Part shown: in pieces, positions 17,384-24,462 of the stretch
Layout: every line of letters starts with the position of its first letter
Position numbering within the stretch: position 1 is the first letter of the stretch
Origin: Bacteroidota bacterium
Lineage (GTDB): Bacteria > Bacteroidota > Bacteroidia > Palsa-948
Length of the DNA stretch: 37,179 nt
Direction of reading: 5' to 3'
Assembly: GCA_004297845.1 (NCBI GenBank)
Contig: SCSP01000011.1
Span: forward strand, 1-37,179
Program-made: the position numbers and the translations under genes
Notes under the pieces: generated by a model
Told to the model about the DNA's origin: nothing
Databases searched by the model: none
What the model saw: only the letters and a program-made list of their open reading frames with translations

Positions 17384-17676
17384 TTAAAATCTTTAACTAG
17401 TATTTCTTCTTCTGTTATTTTATATCCTACACCTGTTATGGTTCGGATGAGTTTGTCTCCTAATTTTTTGCGGATGTTCACTATGTGAACGTCTACTGTT
17501 CTATCATTGGATTTAGATTTTTCGCCCCACACCTTTTCAAATATTCGTTGCCGTGAAAAAACTTTTCCGGGGACTGAGCAGAGGAGACGAAAGAGTTCAA
17601 ACTCCTTGCGGGGAAGCTCAATTTCCTTCCCCGCTATTATCACTACATATTTCTCTCGGTCAATTATTATACTCAT
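17380..17676 (-). CDS. Stand-alone OmpR/PhoB-type winged-helix protein
   Basis: A 98-aa protein that consists only of the DNA-binding domain of a PhoB/OmpR-family regulator: SIIIDREKYVVIIAGKEIEL (the N-terminal beta sheet), PRKEFELFRLLCSVPGKVFS (first helices), EKVWG, DRTVDVHIVNIRKKLGD (recognition helix) and IRTITGVGYKI (wing). A normal PhoB is ~230 aa with the receiver first. Here no receiver precedes it; pstS ends 9 bases upstream. The receiver is a separate gene immediately downstream, starting in the ATGA overlap. It is the obvious candidate to bind the 11-bp repeats before pstS and the porin. Being uncoupled from a receiver, it may bind constitutively or depend on contact with the receiver protein. 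Confidence 0.85.
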   Translation of the reverse strand: MSIIIDREKYVVIIAGKEIELPRKEFELFRLLCSVPGKVFSRQRIFEKVWGEKSKSNDRTVDVHIVNIRKKLGDKLIRTITGVGYKITEEEILVKDFK

Positions 17677-17685
17677 ACTTCAATA

Positions 17686-18522
17686 TCATTTGCTGAGTGG
17701 CACATAGCCCACTTCTCCAACTATTTTTTGTCCATCAGCAGATAAAATAAAATCAATAAGCGGTTTTACTTTTGCTGCGTCTTTTGTGAGATAGTAGTAA
17801 TACAGAGGACGGGTAATAGGATATGTTTTTGATTGTGCGTTTGGAACGGTTGCTTCTACATAGGTTTTTCCTTTGTCATACGAAACTTTTACGTCCTTCA
17901 CGGTTTTTTCCATATAGGCAAGACCGATGTAACCGATTGCCCCTTTAGTTTGGCTTATACTTTGAACGATTGCGCCAGTCGCTGGCATATTGAGAACAGT
18001 AGAGCCATAATTTTTATTATTCAAAACATGTTCTTTGAAAAATTCGTAAGTGCCTGAACTGGATTCGCGCGAGTAAGCAATTATTTTTTCATCATCACCG
18101 CCCACATCTTTCCAGTTGGTGATTTTTCCTGTGAAGATTCCTTCCAGTTGTTCGCGGGTAAGTTGCGATACTTTATTATTGGGATTTACAATTATGGAAA
18201 GAGCGTCATTGGCGATAACAACTTCTTTGTATGCTTTTCCTGCGTCCTGCAATTTCATCTTTTCGCTCATTTTTATTTTGCGTGATGACATTGCAATGTC
18301 GGTTGTACCATCAAGGAAAGCAGCAATCCCAACTCCGCTTCCTCCACCAATGACGGTGATTTTTGCCATTGGATTTTTTTTCATGAACACTTCGGCTTCT
18401 TTCTGCGAGAGCGGAAGAACAGTATCGCTTCCTTTAATTTTGATGTTGATGTCTCCGAGTTTGAATGCGACTGCTGAAATAATTATTGTTCCGAACAGCG
18501 CGATTGTTTTTATCTTTTTCAT
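17686..18522 (-). CDS. pstS: Periplasmic phosphate-binding protein PstS
   Basis: A 278-aa phosphate-binding protein that delivers phosphate to PstC/PstA. A signal peptide (MKKIKTIALFGTIIISAVAF) is followed by IKGSDTVLPLSQ (first phosphate loop), VIGGGSGVGIAAFLDG, MSSRKI, IFTGKITNWKDVGG, and SRESSSGTYEFF (second phosphate loop). An in-frame ATG at 18552 would add ten residues before the signal peptide. I chose 18522 because it gives a clean signal peptide and because the predicted -7 element at 18543-18550 places the transcript start near 18537, downstream of 18552. It heads the operon pstS, winged helix, receiver, pstC, pstA, pstB, phoU, and has its own Pho-type promoter separate from the porin gene. 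Confidence 0.93.
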   Translation of the reverse strand: MKKIKTIALFGTIIISAVAFKLGDINIKIKGSDTVLPLSQKEAEVFMKKNPMAKITVIGGGSGVGIAAFLDGTTDIAMSSRKIKMSEKMKLQDAGKAYKEVVIANDALSIIVNPNNKVSQLTREQLEGIFTGKITNWKDVGGDDEKIIAYSRESSSGTYEFFKEHVLNNKNYGSTVLNMPATGAIVQSISQTKGAIGYIGLAYMEKTVKDVKVSYDKGKTYVEATVPNAQSKTYPITRPLYYYYLTKDAAKVKPLIDFILSADGQKIVGEVGYVPLSK

Positions 18523-18542
18523 ATTGTTTGTTTTTATCGTTA

Positions 18543-18609
18543 CAAATTTCATGTTATTGTATGTTTTGAATGTTAACCAAACATGAAGGTTTGATTAAGA
18601 GATTGTTAA
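18543..18609 (-). promoter_or_regulatory. Pho-type promoter of pstS: four hexamers at 11-bp period
   Basis: On the minus strand, reading toward pstS, hexamers TTAACA (18604-18609), TTAATC (18593-18598), TTCATG (18582-18587) and TTAACA (18571-18576) start exactly 11 bp apart. The nearest hexamer is followed 20 bases later by GAAATTTG (18550-18543), matching five of six fixed positions of the Bacteroidota -7 element TAnnTTTG. Direct repeats at an 11-bp period are the known layout of PhoB/PhoP boxes. The same layout and spacing occur before the porin gene. Confidence 0.75.
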
Positions 18610-18613
18610 GTTT

Positions 18614-19930
18614 TTAGAATTTATACTGCATTCTAAGGGTGAAAACATTATCTGTGAGGTCTTTCCCCCATAGAGCGATGTTTTTAGTGGTTTCGTTTGT
18701 TACCATGTCATAATAGGCGGTGAACTTCACATTTGTGTCCCAACGGTAAACCCAGCCAATTCCAATTGTTGTATACTTCAGGTCTGTTGTGCCTGTTTTT
18801 GCAAATGTTTTTCCCGAAGGGGCTGTAACTGTTTTACCAATGTTATCGCCTTCCACATCCGTATTAGGATCATACCAGTCGTACTTCAAAACCAATTGGT
18901 GTTTTGTGTGGGCGATGTTTTGTAAAAAGTAGAAATATGCTCCGTTGAAGTTCCTTATATATGTATCAGAAGTAGGTTGTGTTTCGGGACTTTTGCTTGT
19001 AGAAGAAGTTCCGGGCTGTTGCCCCTGAATATATTCTGCGCGAAGTGAAGTAATTCCTGCAACCCAATCAATACTTATCTGTGCGTCTGCACCTATGTAT
19101 TGTCGTTTTGCAATCGCACCATAATTAAGTGTGTCCTTATCTCTTTCAAATGCGTTCAGCCCGAGTGAATCGCTTGCGATGGTATATACCTTGCTTGTGT
19201 TTTGCCTCCATCCACCATTATAATAGGAAGCGCGGATGCCCCAATTAATATTTTCTTTCTTGTTTGTTTTATTAATCCCGATGTTACCTATGAAATCTTT
19301 CTGATAATCAAAGTCAACTGCTTTCGGTCCTGATCCGTTGAATATTCCACCTTCTATTTTTAGAAAATTCCATTTAGAAGTTTTTGGCGGTTGAAAAGTC
19401 AGTTTCGCTCCTACTTCTCTTTCATCAGGAAAAATTGTCTGAAACAATCTTGAACGCTCTGGTGTTTCGCGCATACTTGATGAATAAGAAATTTCAAAAC
19501 CGAACGGGCGGTCAAACACTCCCGCCTGCAAACTCAGTGCTTTTGTCCAAGGGTCGGTTATTTTTACATAAGCGTCTTTTATTCCGACACCTTTTTCAGT
19601 AACATCAACCTGAATGGTATATAAGGCAAGCGCATTGTCGTAAGCGATTTTGAATCTTCCCCTTCGAACTGAAAACCTTTTATCTGCATTGGCTGGGAAA
19701 TCGCCTCCTGCAAATGATTTTATTCCATTTGAATCTGCTACCTGAAATTGCGCTTGCAGGTATCCTGAGATTTTTATTTTCTTCAGCAAATCCAAATCAT
19801 TTTTCAATTTGAGAATACTTACCGCCTGTGTGTCTAAAGGATTGACAGGTGCTTCCTGTGCATTTGCGCTGTTGTTCAGCCATAAGGAAGCAACTGCACT
19901 TATTGCTCCGAGTAAAATTGTTTTTTTCAT
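18614..19930 (-). CDS. Outer-membrane phosphate-selective porin (OprO/OprP family)
   Basis: A 438-aa outer-membrane beta barrel. A signal peptide (MKKTILLGAISAVASLWLNN, cleavage before QEAPVN) is followed by a short coiled segment and then strands typical of phosphate-selective porins: ISGYLQAQFQVADSNG, FSVRRGRFKIAYDN, GVFDRPFGFEISYSSSMRET with PERSRLFQ, and EREVGAKLTF. The protein ends in phenylalanine (RMQYKF), the usual barrel signal for BAM. Length fits the family. It lies 61 bases upstream of pstS on the same strand with its own Pho-type promoter, so outer-membrane and inner-membrane phosphate uptake would be induced together. Confidence 0.88.
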   Translation of the reverse strand: MKKTILLGAISAVASLWLNNSANAQEAPVNPLDTQAVSILKLKNDLDLLKKIKISGYLQAQFQVADSNGIKSFAGGDFPANADKRFSVRRGRFKIAYDNALALYTIQVDVTEKGVGIKDAYVKITDPWTKALSLQAGVFDRPFGFEISYSSSMRETPERSRLFQTIFPDEREVGAKLTFQPPKTSKWNFLKIEGGIFNGSGPKAVDFDYQKDFIGNIGINKTNKKENINWGIRASYYNGGWRQNTSKVYTIASDSLGLNAFERDKDTLNYGAIAKRQYIGADAQISIDWVAGITSLRAEYIQGQQPGTSSTSKSPETQPTSDTYIRNFNGAYFYFLQNIAHTKHQLVLKYDWYDPNTDVEGDNIGKTVTAPSGKTFAKTGTTDLKYTTIGIGWVYRWDTNVKFTAYYDMVTNETTKNIALWGKDLTDNVFTLRMQYKF

Positions 19931-19956
19931 AATCTTTATTTAGTTTTTATTTGACG

Positions 19957-20023
19957 CAAAGAAATAGGTATGGCATTAATCGAATGTTACGCGTACATTA
20001 AATGTTCTTTAATGAGTTGTTAA
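19957..20023 (-). promoter_or_regulatory. Pho-type promoter of the porin gene: four hexamers at 11-bp period
   Basis: On the minus strand, reading toward the porin, hexamers TTAACA (20018-20023), TTAAAG (20007-20012), TTAATG (19996-20001) and GTAACA (19985-19990) start exactly 11 bp apart. TTTCTTTG follows at 19964-19957, matching five of six fixed positions of the -7 motif TAnnTTTG. The gap between the last hexamer and this element is 20 bases, identical to that at pstS. The implied leader to the ATG at 19930 is about 20 bases. Confidence 0.75.
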
Positions 20024-20121
20024 GTTTTGTTAGGAATTATTTAACAGGGCTTGGATTATGAAGGAAGAATTCTTAGTTTTTTGCCCTCTATAAATCAGAT
20101 ATCTTGGAGATAAACAAATCC

Positions 20122-20186
20122 TGACAATAATCATATCAGGTTCTGATTTCAGTCATGCTTTCGTTTTTATTACTGCCACATCTTTA
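20122..20186 (+). promoter_or_regulatory. Tandem CRP/FNR-type operator before the 145-aa/DUF2267/USP/CDF operon
   Basis: Two 12-bp sites fit TGAY-N4-RTCA: TGACAATAATCA at 20122-20133 and TGATTTCAGTCA at 20144-20155, starts 22 bp apart. CATCTTTA at 20179-20186, 35 bases after the start of the second site, is a weak match to TAnnTTTG (four of six fixed bases). The predicted leader is long, about 85-90 bases. Of the four such promoters here this has the weakest individual sites, and it is accepted because of the exact 22-bp spacing. Confidence 0.6.
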
Positions 20187-20278
20187 CCCCATAATTCACA
20201 ATCATGCAGTTGACAATTATTCAAACACAAACCCCGTGGAATCAAAATCAATATTCAAGGGGGTAAACCGCTTTTAAT

Positions 20279-20716
20279 ATGAAATACATTACATCTCCCA
20301 AAAGTTCCTTCTTATTGGAAGCGCCATTAGAAGTGCTTCATTCCGAAAGCTTAGAATGGCTCGAAGAAATTGAATTTCTGAAAGACGAAACCGCGTTCTT
20401 TTACGCATTAATCGTGAAAAAAACAAAGCAGGATCCATCGGTATTCAAAATCAAGGAAGCGAAAGACGTTGAAAAGCATCTCATTTACGTTTCCGCTGAG
20501 AAAATTGACGACCTGAAAATGGAAGTACAAGCACATGAGCGATTTCTCGCGCGGCTGTTGGATAATCCAAAGTTGAACGAACAGTTGTACCGATCACGAC
20601 ACAAGGTCATCACTGAAAAGATCCATTCTTTCGAATATGAGTTCAAAAAGATGAAGAGAAAGGTTTTTCTGTTGGCAGAAAAGGCTTCCGGAAAGAAAAA
20701 AGCGCTCAGTATCTGA
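20279..20716 (+). CDS. Hypothetical 145-aa protein, first gene of a stress operon
   Basis: I do not recognise a family. The protein is soluble, charged and mostly helical, without a signal peptide or membrane segment. The first half (SFLLEAPLEVLHSESLEWLE, then FYALIVKKTKQD) suggests alternating helix and strand. The second half, from about residue 75, is a long lysine/glutamate-rich helical region with a likely coiled coil (HKVITEKIHSFEYEFKKMKR). It is the first gene after a tandem CRP/FNR-type operator and precedes DUF2267, two USPs and a CDF exporter in tight order, which marks it as part of a general stress or low-oxygen response. A DNA- or protein-binding role is possible but unproven. 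Confidence 0.7.
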   Translation: MKYITSPKSSFLLEAPLEVLHSESLEWLEEIEFLKDETAFFYALIVKKTKQDPSVFKIKEAKDVEKHLIYVSAEKIDDLKMEVQAHERFLARLLDNPKLNEQLYRSRHKVITEKIHSFEYEFKKMKRKVFLLAEKASGKKKALSI

Positions 20717-20737
20717 ACAATACTTAATTAACGTCCC

Positions 20738-21220
20738 ATGCCACTCGATTTTGAAAAACAAGCGCAAAAAGGAAATAAATTCTTAAAGGATGTTGCCGAA
20801 GAACTGGGCAACAAAGCCGATACTTCGAATGCAGGGCGTATGCTTCAGGCGGTACTTCATACTCTGAGGAATCACCTCCCTTTTGAAGAAAACCTTAAAC
20901 TTCTTTCACAATTGCCAATCGCACTGAAAGGGGTTTATGTTCATGAATGGTCGCCTGAAAAAAAACGCGATATAAGTCGAAAAAGAAATGACTTTATTGA
21001 AGAAGTCTTGCGCTATGCCGATGGAACCTGTCTTCATGGATTTTCCGATATCCAGAAAGGCACCGAAGCGGTTCATGCGGTATTCAAAACACTAAAACAG
21101 TATATTTCCCCGGGAGAATTCAATAAAATGGAAGCCGTGCTTCCGGATCAGTTAAAAAAACTTGTTCGGGAAAGCATTTATTCGAAAACTTTAACATTAA
21201 ATCTTGCAAGCAAAAAATGA
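20738..21220 (+). CDS. DUF2267 domain protein
   Basis: A 160-aa soluble helical protein matching the DUF2267 pattern: an N-terminal FEKQAQKGNKFLKDVAEELG with a following GRMLQAVLHTLRNHLPFEEN, then LSQLPIALKGVYVHEW, and a second half-repeat with AVFKTLKQYISPGEFNKMEA and VLPDQLKKLV. The two halves repeat the same HTLR.hl...e / LP..lk pattern, as usual for this domain. Function is unknown. DUF2267 proteins recur beside universal stress proteins in many bacteria. It begins 21 bases after the 145-aa gene and overlaps the USP gene downstream by 4 bases (ATGA). Confidence 0.8.
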   Translation: MPLDFEKQAQKGNKFLKDVAEELGNKADTSNAGRMLQAVLHTLRNHLPFEENLKLLSQLPIALKGVYVHEWSPEKKRDISRKRNDFIEEVLRYADGTCLHGFSDIQKGTEAVHAVFKTLKQYISPGEFNKMEAVLPDQLKKLVRESIYSKTLTLNLASKK

Positions 21221-22071
21221 GAACTATCCTTGTCCCCACCGATTTTTCAAAAAACGCAAAAAATGCGCTTGATTACGCTGCATCCGTAGCTAAAAAGGAA
21301 AACTCCAAATTGATCCTCTTGCATGCATTTCATATTTTTTATCCTTCTTCGGAAATTCCGGTTGCAATGGTTGTTGAAGAAGTATCCGGAACTCAAAAAA
21401 AAGCGGAAGAAGAATTAAATAAACTGTGTCTGGAAATAAAGAAAAATAAAAAATTGAAGTGTGATTTTATATGCAGAGAAGGGTTAGCAGTGGATATATT
21501 ACTGGAAGTATCCAGGAAAATCCGGCCTGATCTTATTATTATGGGCACAAAAGGAGCGAGCGGTATCCGGGAGGTTATATTAGGAAGCAATACCGCCAAG
21601 GTGATCGAGAAAGCAATTTGCCCCGTAATCGCAGTGCCTGCAGGCGCATCTTTTAAAGGGATACGGAATATCGTATTTTCAACCGACTACCACGAAAGCG
21701 ATGTGAATGCTCTGAAAAAAACAACAGGTATTGCCAAGATATTCGGGAGCCGGATAAACATACTGCATGCCTCCGACCGGGAATTTACGCAGGAAGTGGA
21801 AGAAGGATTGATGCGGCAATTTATGAAAACCGTATCAAAAAAAATAAAGTATAGCAAAATATCGTCCTTAGTAAAATATGGCGAACTGCCGGAAAATATT
21901 CTCCAGGACTACATTAAGAAGAAAAAACCCGATTTGATAGCCATGTCCACACAACGCAGGAGTTTGCTTGAAAAACTTTTCGGAACAAGTATCACCAAAA
22001 AGATGGCTTATCATACAAACGTGCCCCTGCTTGCCTTTCATCATAAACACGAATCAGTTGTTTTTATTTAA
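21217..22071 (+). CDS. Universal stress protein, tandem UspA domains
   Basis: A 284-aa cytoplasmic protein with two Usp domains. The N-terminal domain begins MRTILVPTDFSKNAKNALDY and carries the ATP-binding pattern G-2x-G-9x-G(S/T) in MGTKGASGIREVILGSNTAK, ending CPVIAVP. The C-terminal domain starts at about residue 145 (RNIVFSTDYHESDVNALKKT) and lacks the glycine loop, having MSTQRRSLLEKLFGTSITKK instead. One half therefore probably binds ATP and the other is degenerate. It overlaps the DUF2267 gene by 4 bases and precedes a second USP by 8 bases. Such proteins usually help survival in starvation or low oxygen; the partner is unknown. Confidence 0.92.
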   Translation: MRTILVPTDFSKNAKNALDYAASVAKKENSKLILLHAFHIFYPSSEIPVAMVVEEVSGTQKKAEEELNKLCLEIKKNKKLKCDFICREGLAVDILLEVSRKIRPDLIIMGTKGASGIREVILGSNTAKVIEKAICPVIAVPAGASFKGIRNIVFSTDYHESDVNALKKTTGIAKIFGSRINILHASDREFTQEVEEGLMRQFMKTVSKKIKYSKISSLVKYGELPENILQDYIKKKKPDLIAMSTQRRSLLEKLFGTSITKKMAYHTNVPLLAFHHKHESVVFI

Positions 22072-22079
22072 CACCGCGC

Positions 22080-23006
22080 ATGAATACAAAATATAAAATA
22101 CTGCTTGCAACAGATTATTCTGAAGCGGTAATGAACGCTGAACGTTATGCCGTTCAGTTTGCCAAAGCCACCAATTCCATATTGGTATTCCTTCATATAT
22201 ATGACACGCCTTTGCCGCCTCCCAAGATAACCATGAGCTATAAAGATATGCTGGTGAATACAAAAGCGTTTGAAATAGAAAAGCTGGAAAATCATCGGGA
22301 AAAATTGTTTCAGACCCTGAATATAAAACCGGGAGGAATAGCCGGAGAGTGCATTGTGCGCGAAGGGCTTGCAGGAAAGCAGATCAGAAAAGAAGCAAAG
22401 GAGACAGATGCGGATTTTATTATTGTCGGAACACATGGAGCTACAGGATTTCGCGAAGTGTTTTTCGGAAGCCATTCATGGGATGTGATAAAAAAATCCA
22501 GTGTGCCTGTGATCGCTGTCCCGAAAGAGGCGCTTTTCACAGGATTCAAAAATATCGTATTTGGAACGGAATACAGAGAGGGGGAGATACCTGTTCTGAA
22601 TTTTCTCACAAAGTTCGCAAAGCATTTTGACGCGGAAGTAACGGTGCTGCATTCCACTAACTATGTTCTTTCCAAGCATTTTGAAAAAGATATGTTTGAG
22701 CGGTTTCGGAATGATATTAAAGGGAAGGTAGTGTATGATAAGATAAAAATCGAGCTCATCAAAAGCGGAAATGTAGTCGATGGATTGAACAGATTCTGCG
22801 AGCGTACGAAAGCAGATCTGCTGGTAATGTCACCTCAACAGCCTTATCTTCTTGAAAAAATCTTTACTCCTGATCCGAGTATGACAAAAAAAATGAGTTT
22901 TCATGCAACTACCCCTCTGATGACAATTCCGGATTTCTATAATCCTGAATACATTGATTTCTGGAAACATTTTGCCCAGGGCGATTATGTGAATGAAGAT
23001 TTCTGA
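22080..23006 (+). CDS. Universal stress protein, tandem UspA domains
   Basis: A 308-aa paralogue of the preceding gene. The first domain starts YKILLATDYSEAVMNAERYA and keeps the nucleotide-binding loop VGTHGATGFREVFFGSHSWD. The second starts near residue 155 (KNIVFGTEYREGEIPVLNFL) and has MSPQQPYLLEKIFTPDPSMT in place of the glycine loop. A C-terminal tail (NPEYIDFWKHFAQGDYVNED) extends past the fold and is not found in its neighbours. It is 8 bases after the first USP and 17 bases before the CDF gene, clearly one operon. Confidence 0.9.
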   Translation: MNTKYKILLATDYSEAVMNAERYAVQFAKATNSILVFLHIYDTPLPPPKITMSYKDMLVNTKAFEIEKLENHREKLFQTLNIKPGGIAGECIVREGLAGKQIRKEAKETDADFIIVGTHGATGFREVFFGSHSWDVIKKSSVPVIAVPKEALFTGFKNIVFGTEYREGEIPVLNFLTKFAKHFDAEVTVLHSTNYVLSKHFEKDMFERFRNDIKGKVVYDKIKIELIKSGNVVDGLNRFCERTKADLLVMSPQQPYLLEKIFTPDPSMTKKMSFHATTPLMTIPDFYNPEYIDFWKHFAQGDYVNEDF

Positions 23007-23023
23007 CGTATGTTTGCGCCCCT

Positions 23024-24019
23024 GTGACAACACTTTCGGAAACAAATGAAATTAAAATCCGCACCATGCGGATCACTTTGTTGGTCAGCGTGGCGCTGAT
23101 GGTCATCAAGTTTACCGCATACTTCATAACAAATTCAGTCGCTGTTTTATCCGATGCATTAGAAAGCATCATCAATGTAACTGCAGGATCGTTTGCATTG
23201 TACAGCATTTATTACGCTTCTCAGCCCAAAGATGCAGATCATCCTTACGGACACGGGAAGATCGAAAACCTTTCAGCAGGATTTGAAGGGTCCTTGATCT
23301 TCATAGCTGGAATTGCTATCATTGCCGAAGCAGTATATGCTTTTTTCTTTCCGCCAGAATTAAAGAAATTAGATACCGGCCTGATGATTGCAGGTTTTGC
23401 AGGGCTTTGTAATTTTATCATGGGCACTTATCTCGTGCAAAAAGGAAAACATTTCAATTCCTTTACGATGGTGGCAGACGGGAAACATCTCATCAGCGAT
23501 ACGATTTCCAGTATCGGGTTGATTGTCGGGCTGGGGATAATTTATTTTACCAATATTTTCTGGATAGATAATATCCTTGCAATTATTTTCGGGTGTGTGA
23601 TCCTCTTTACGGGATTTAAACTGGTTCGTGAATCGGTTACCAATCTTCTCGACAAGGCAGACCTTGAGAAACTGAATTACCTGATCTCCCTTCTGAACAA
23701 GAACCGCAGGCCCAAATGGATCGATATACATAACCTGCGCATTCTGAAGTATGGTTCCCGCCTTCATGTGGATGCCCATCTTACTCTCCCGTGGTATGAT
23801 TCCCTTGAAGAATCGCACAAAGAAATGATATTAGTTGAAAAAATAATCAGAGAAAGCCTGGGAGATGAGATCGAATTTTTTATTCACGCGGATCCATGCC
23901 CGTCCGCTTCCTGCCCGGTTTGTATAGTGGAGAATTGTCCGCAGAGAAAGACTTCTTTCATCAAAAAACTGAACTGGACCGTTGAAAATCTCATGCCAGA
24001 CGAAAAACATAAAATCTGA
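23024..24019 (+). CDS. Cation diffusion facilitator family metal exporter
   Basis: A 331-aa inner-membrane exporter of divalent metals (zinc, iron, cobalt or similar) in exchange for protons. Six helices can be traced. Metal-site motifs are visible: SDALESIIN in helix 2, HPYGHGKIE in the following loop, and ADGKHLISDTISS in helix 5. The cytoplasmic C-terminal domain (residues ~220-300) is followed by an unusual Cys-rich stretch, DPCPSASCPVCIVENCP, which could bind metal. The GTG at 23024 was taken as start; an ATG at 23066 (MRITLLV) would also keep all helices. Last gene of the operon beginning at 20279; it converges on the TerB-like gene with a 17-base gap. Confidence 0.9.
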   Translation: MTTLSETNEIKIRTMRITLLVSVALMVIKFTAYFITNSVAVLSDALESIINVTAGSFALYSIYYASQPKDADHPYGHGKIENLSAGFEGSLIFIAGIAIIAEAVYAFFFPPELKKLDTGLMIAGFAGLCNFIMGTYLVQKGKHFNSFTMVADGKHLISDTISSIGLIVGLGIIYFTNIFWIDNILAIIFGCVILFTGFKLVRESVTNLLDKADLEKLNYLISLLNKNRRPKWIDIHNLRILKYGSRLHVDAHLTLPWYDSLEESHKEMILVEKIIRESLGDEIEFFIHADPCPSASCPVCIVENCPQRKTSFIKKLNWTVENLMPDEKHKI

Positions 24020-24036
24020 AGTTCGGAGCTTAATAA

Positions 24037-24441
24037 TCAAAGAGTTTTCTCGTAATAAACAGGGTCGCCATTGATTGGCGCAATATCTCTTTTGAATTTA
24101 TCAATGAGGGTCTTTTCACTTGGTGTAACAGGGGGGAATGCTTTTGCCACTTTATCCATCACCCGGAGGAAAGTCTCCTTTAATTTCGGACTGAGATAGT
24201 GGCTATTAAGTTTGATCTGGTCCATCGCCCATTTGTACGTGGTGAGGGCATCTGCCTTGTCCTTATCCATCATTTGAAAAATAATGTCGGAAACATCGAA
24301 AGCATAGTCCTTGCAGCGGAGTTCCGCTTCAACTATGTCGTGGAATTTTTTTCGTTCTTCTTTCTGAACGCTGCCGTCAGCGCGTGCAACGGCATAAGCA
24401 AGTTCGCCTATGGCGTAATGGAGACTTTCAACCGGTGTCAT
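24037..24441 (-). CDS. TerB-like domain protein
   Basis: A 134-aa soluble helical protein with the TerB/DjlA-N-like pattern: LAYAVARADGSVQKEERKKF near residue 14, where Asp and Glu residues of the first helix pair would bind metal, followed by further helices containing DKDKADALTTYKWA and LKETFLRVMDKVA. TerB proteins belong to tellurite/stress systems and are thought to sit at membranes or bind Ca2+ or Mg2+. It is the third gene of the leftward operon (66-aa membrane protein, USP, TerB), 21 bases after the USP. Its exact job is unknown. Confidence 0.7.
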   Translation of the reverse strand: MTPVESLHYAIGELAYAVARADGSVQKEERKKFHDIVEAELRCKDYAFDVSDIIFQMMDKDKADALTTYKWAMDQIKLNSHYLSPKLKETFLRVMDKVAKAFPPVTPSEKTLIDKFKRDIAPINGDPVYYEKTL

Positions 24442-24462
24442 GAGTGTTGTTGTTAATTGTTA

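Larger units (their letters stand above)
19931..20278. other. 348-bp divergent intergenic region
   Basis: No gene is seen here. The left third holds the Pho-type promoter of the porin. The middle holds a pair of TGAY-N4-RTCA sites and a candidate -7 element for the rightward stress operon. The right end (20231-20264) can form an imperfect hairpin: ACCCC pairs with GGGGT and GAAT with ATTC around a 10-base loop. The hairpin would lie in the leader of the operon, ending 14 bases before the ATG at 20279. Its role, if any, is unknown. Confidence 0.6.

Noticed and set aside
18523-18552. ATG 18552 as the pstS start
   Set aside because: It adds polar residues before the signal peptide and overlaps the proposed promoter element at 18543-18550.
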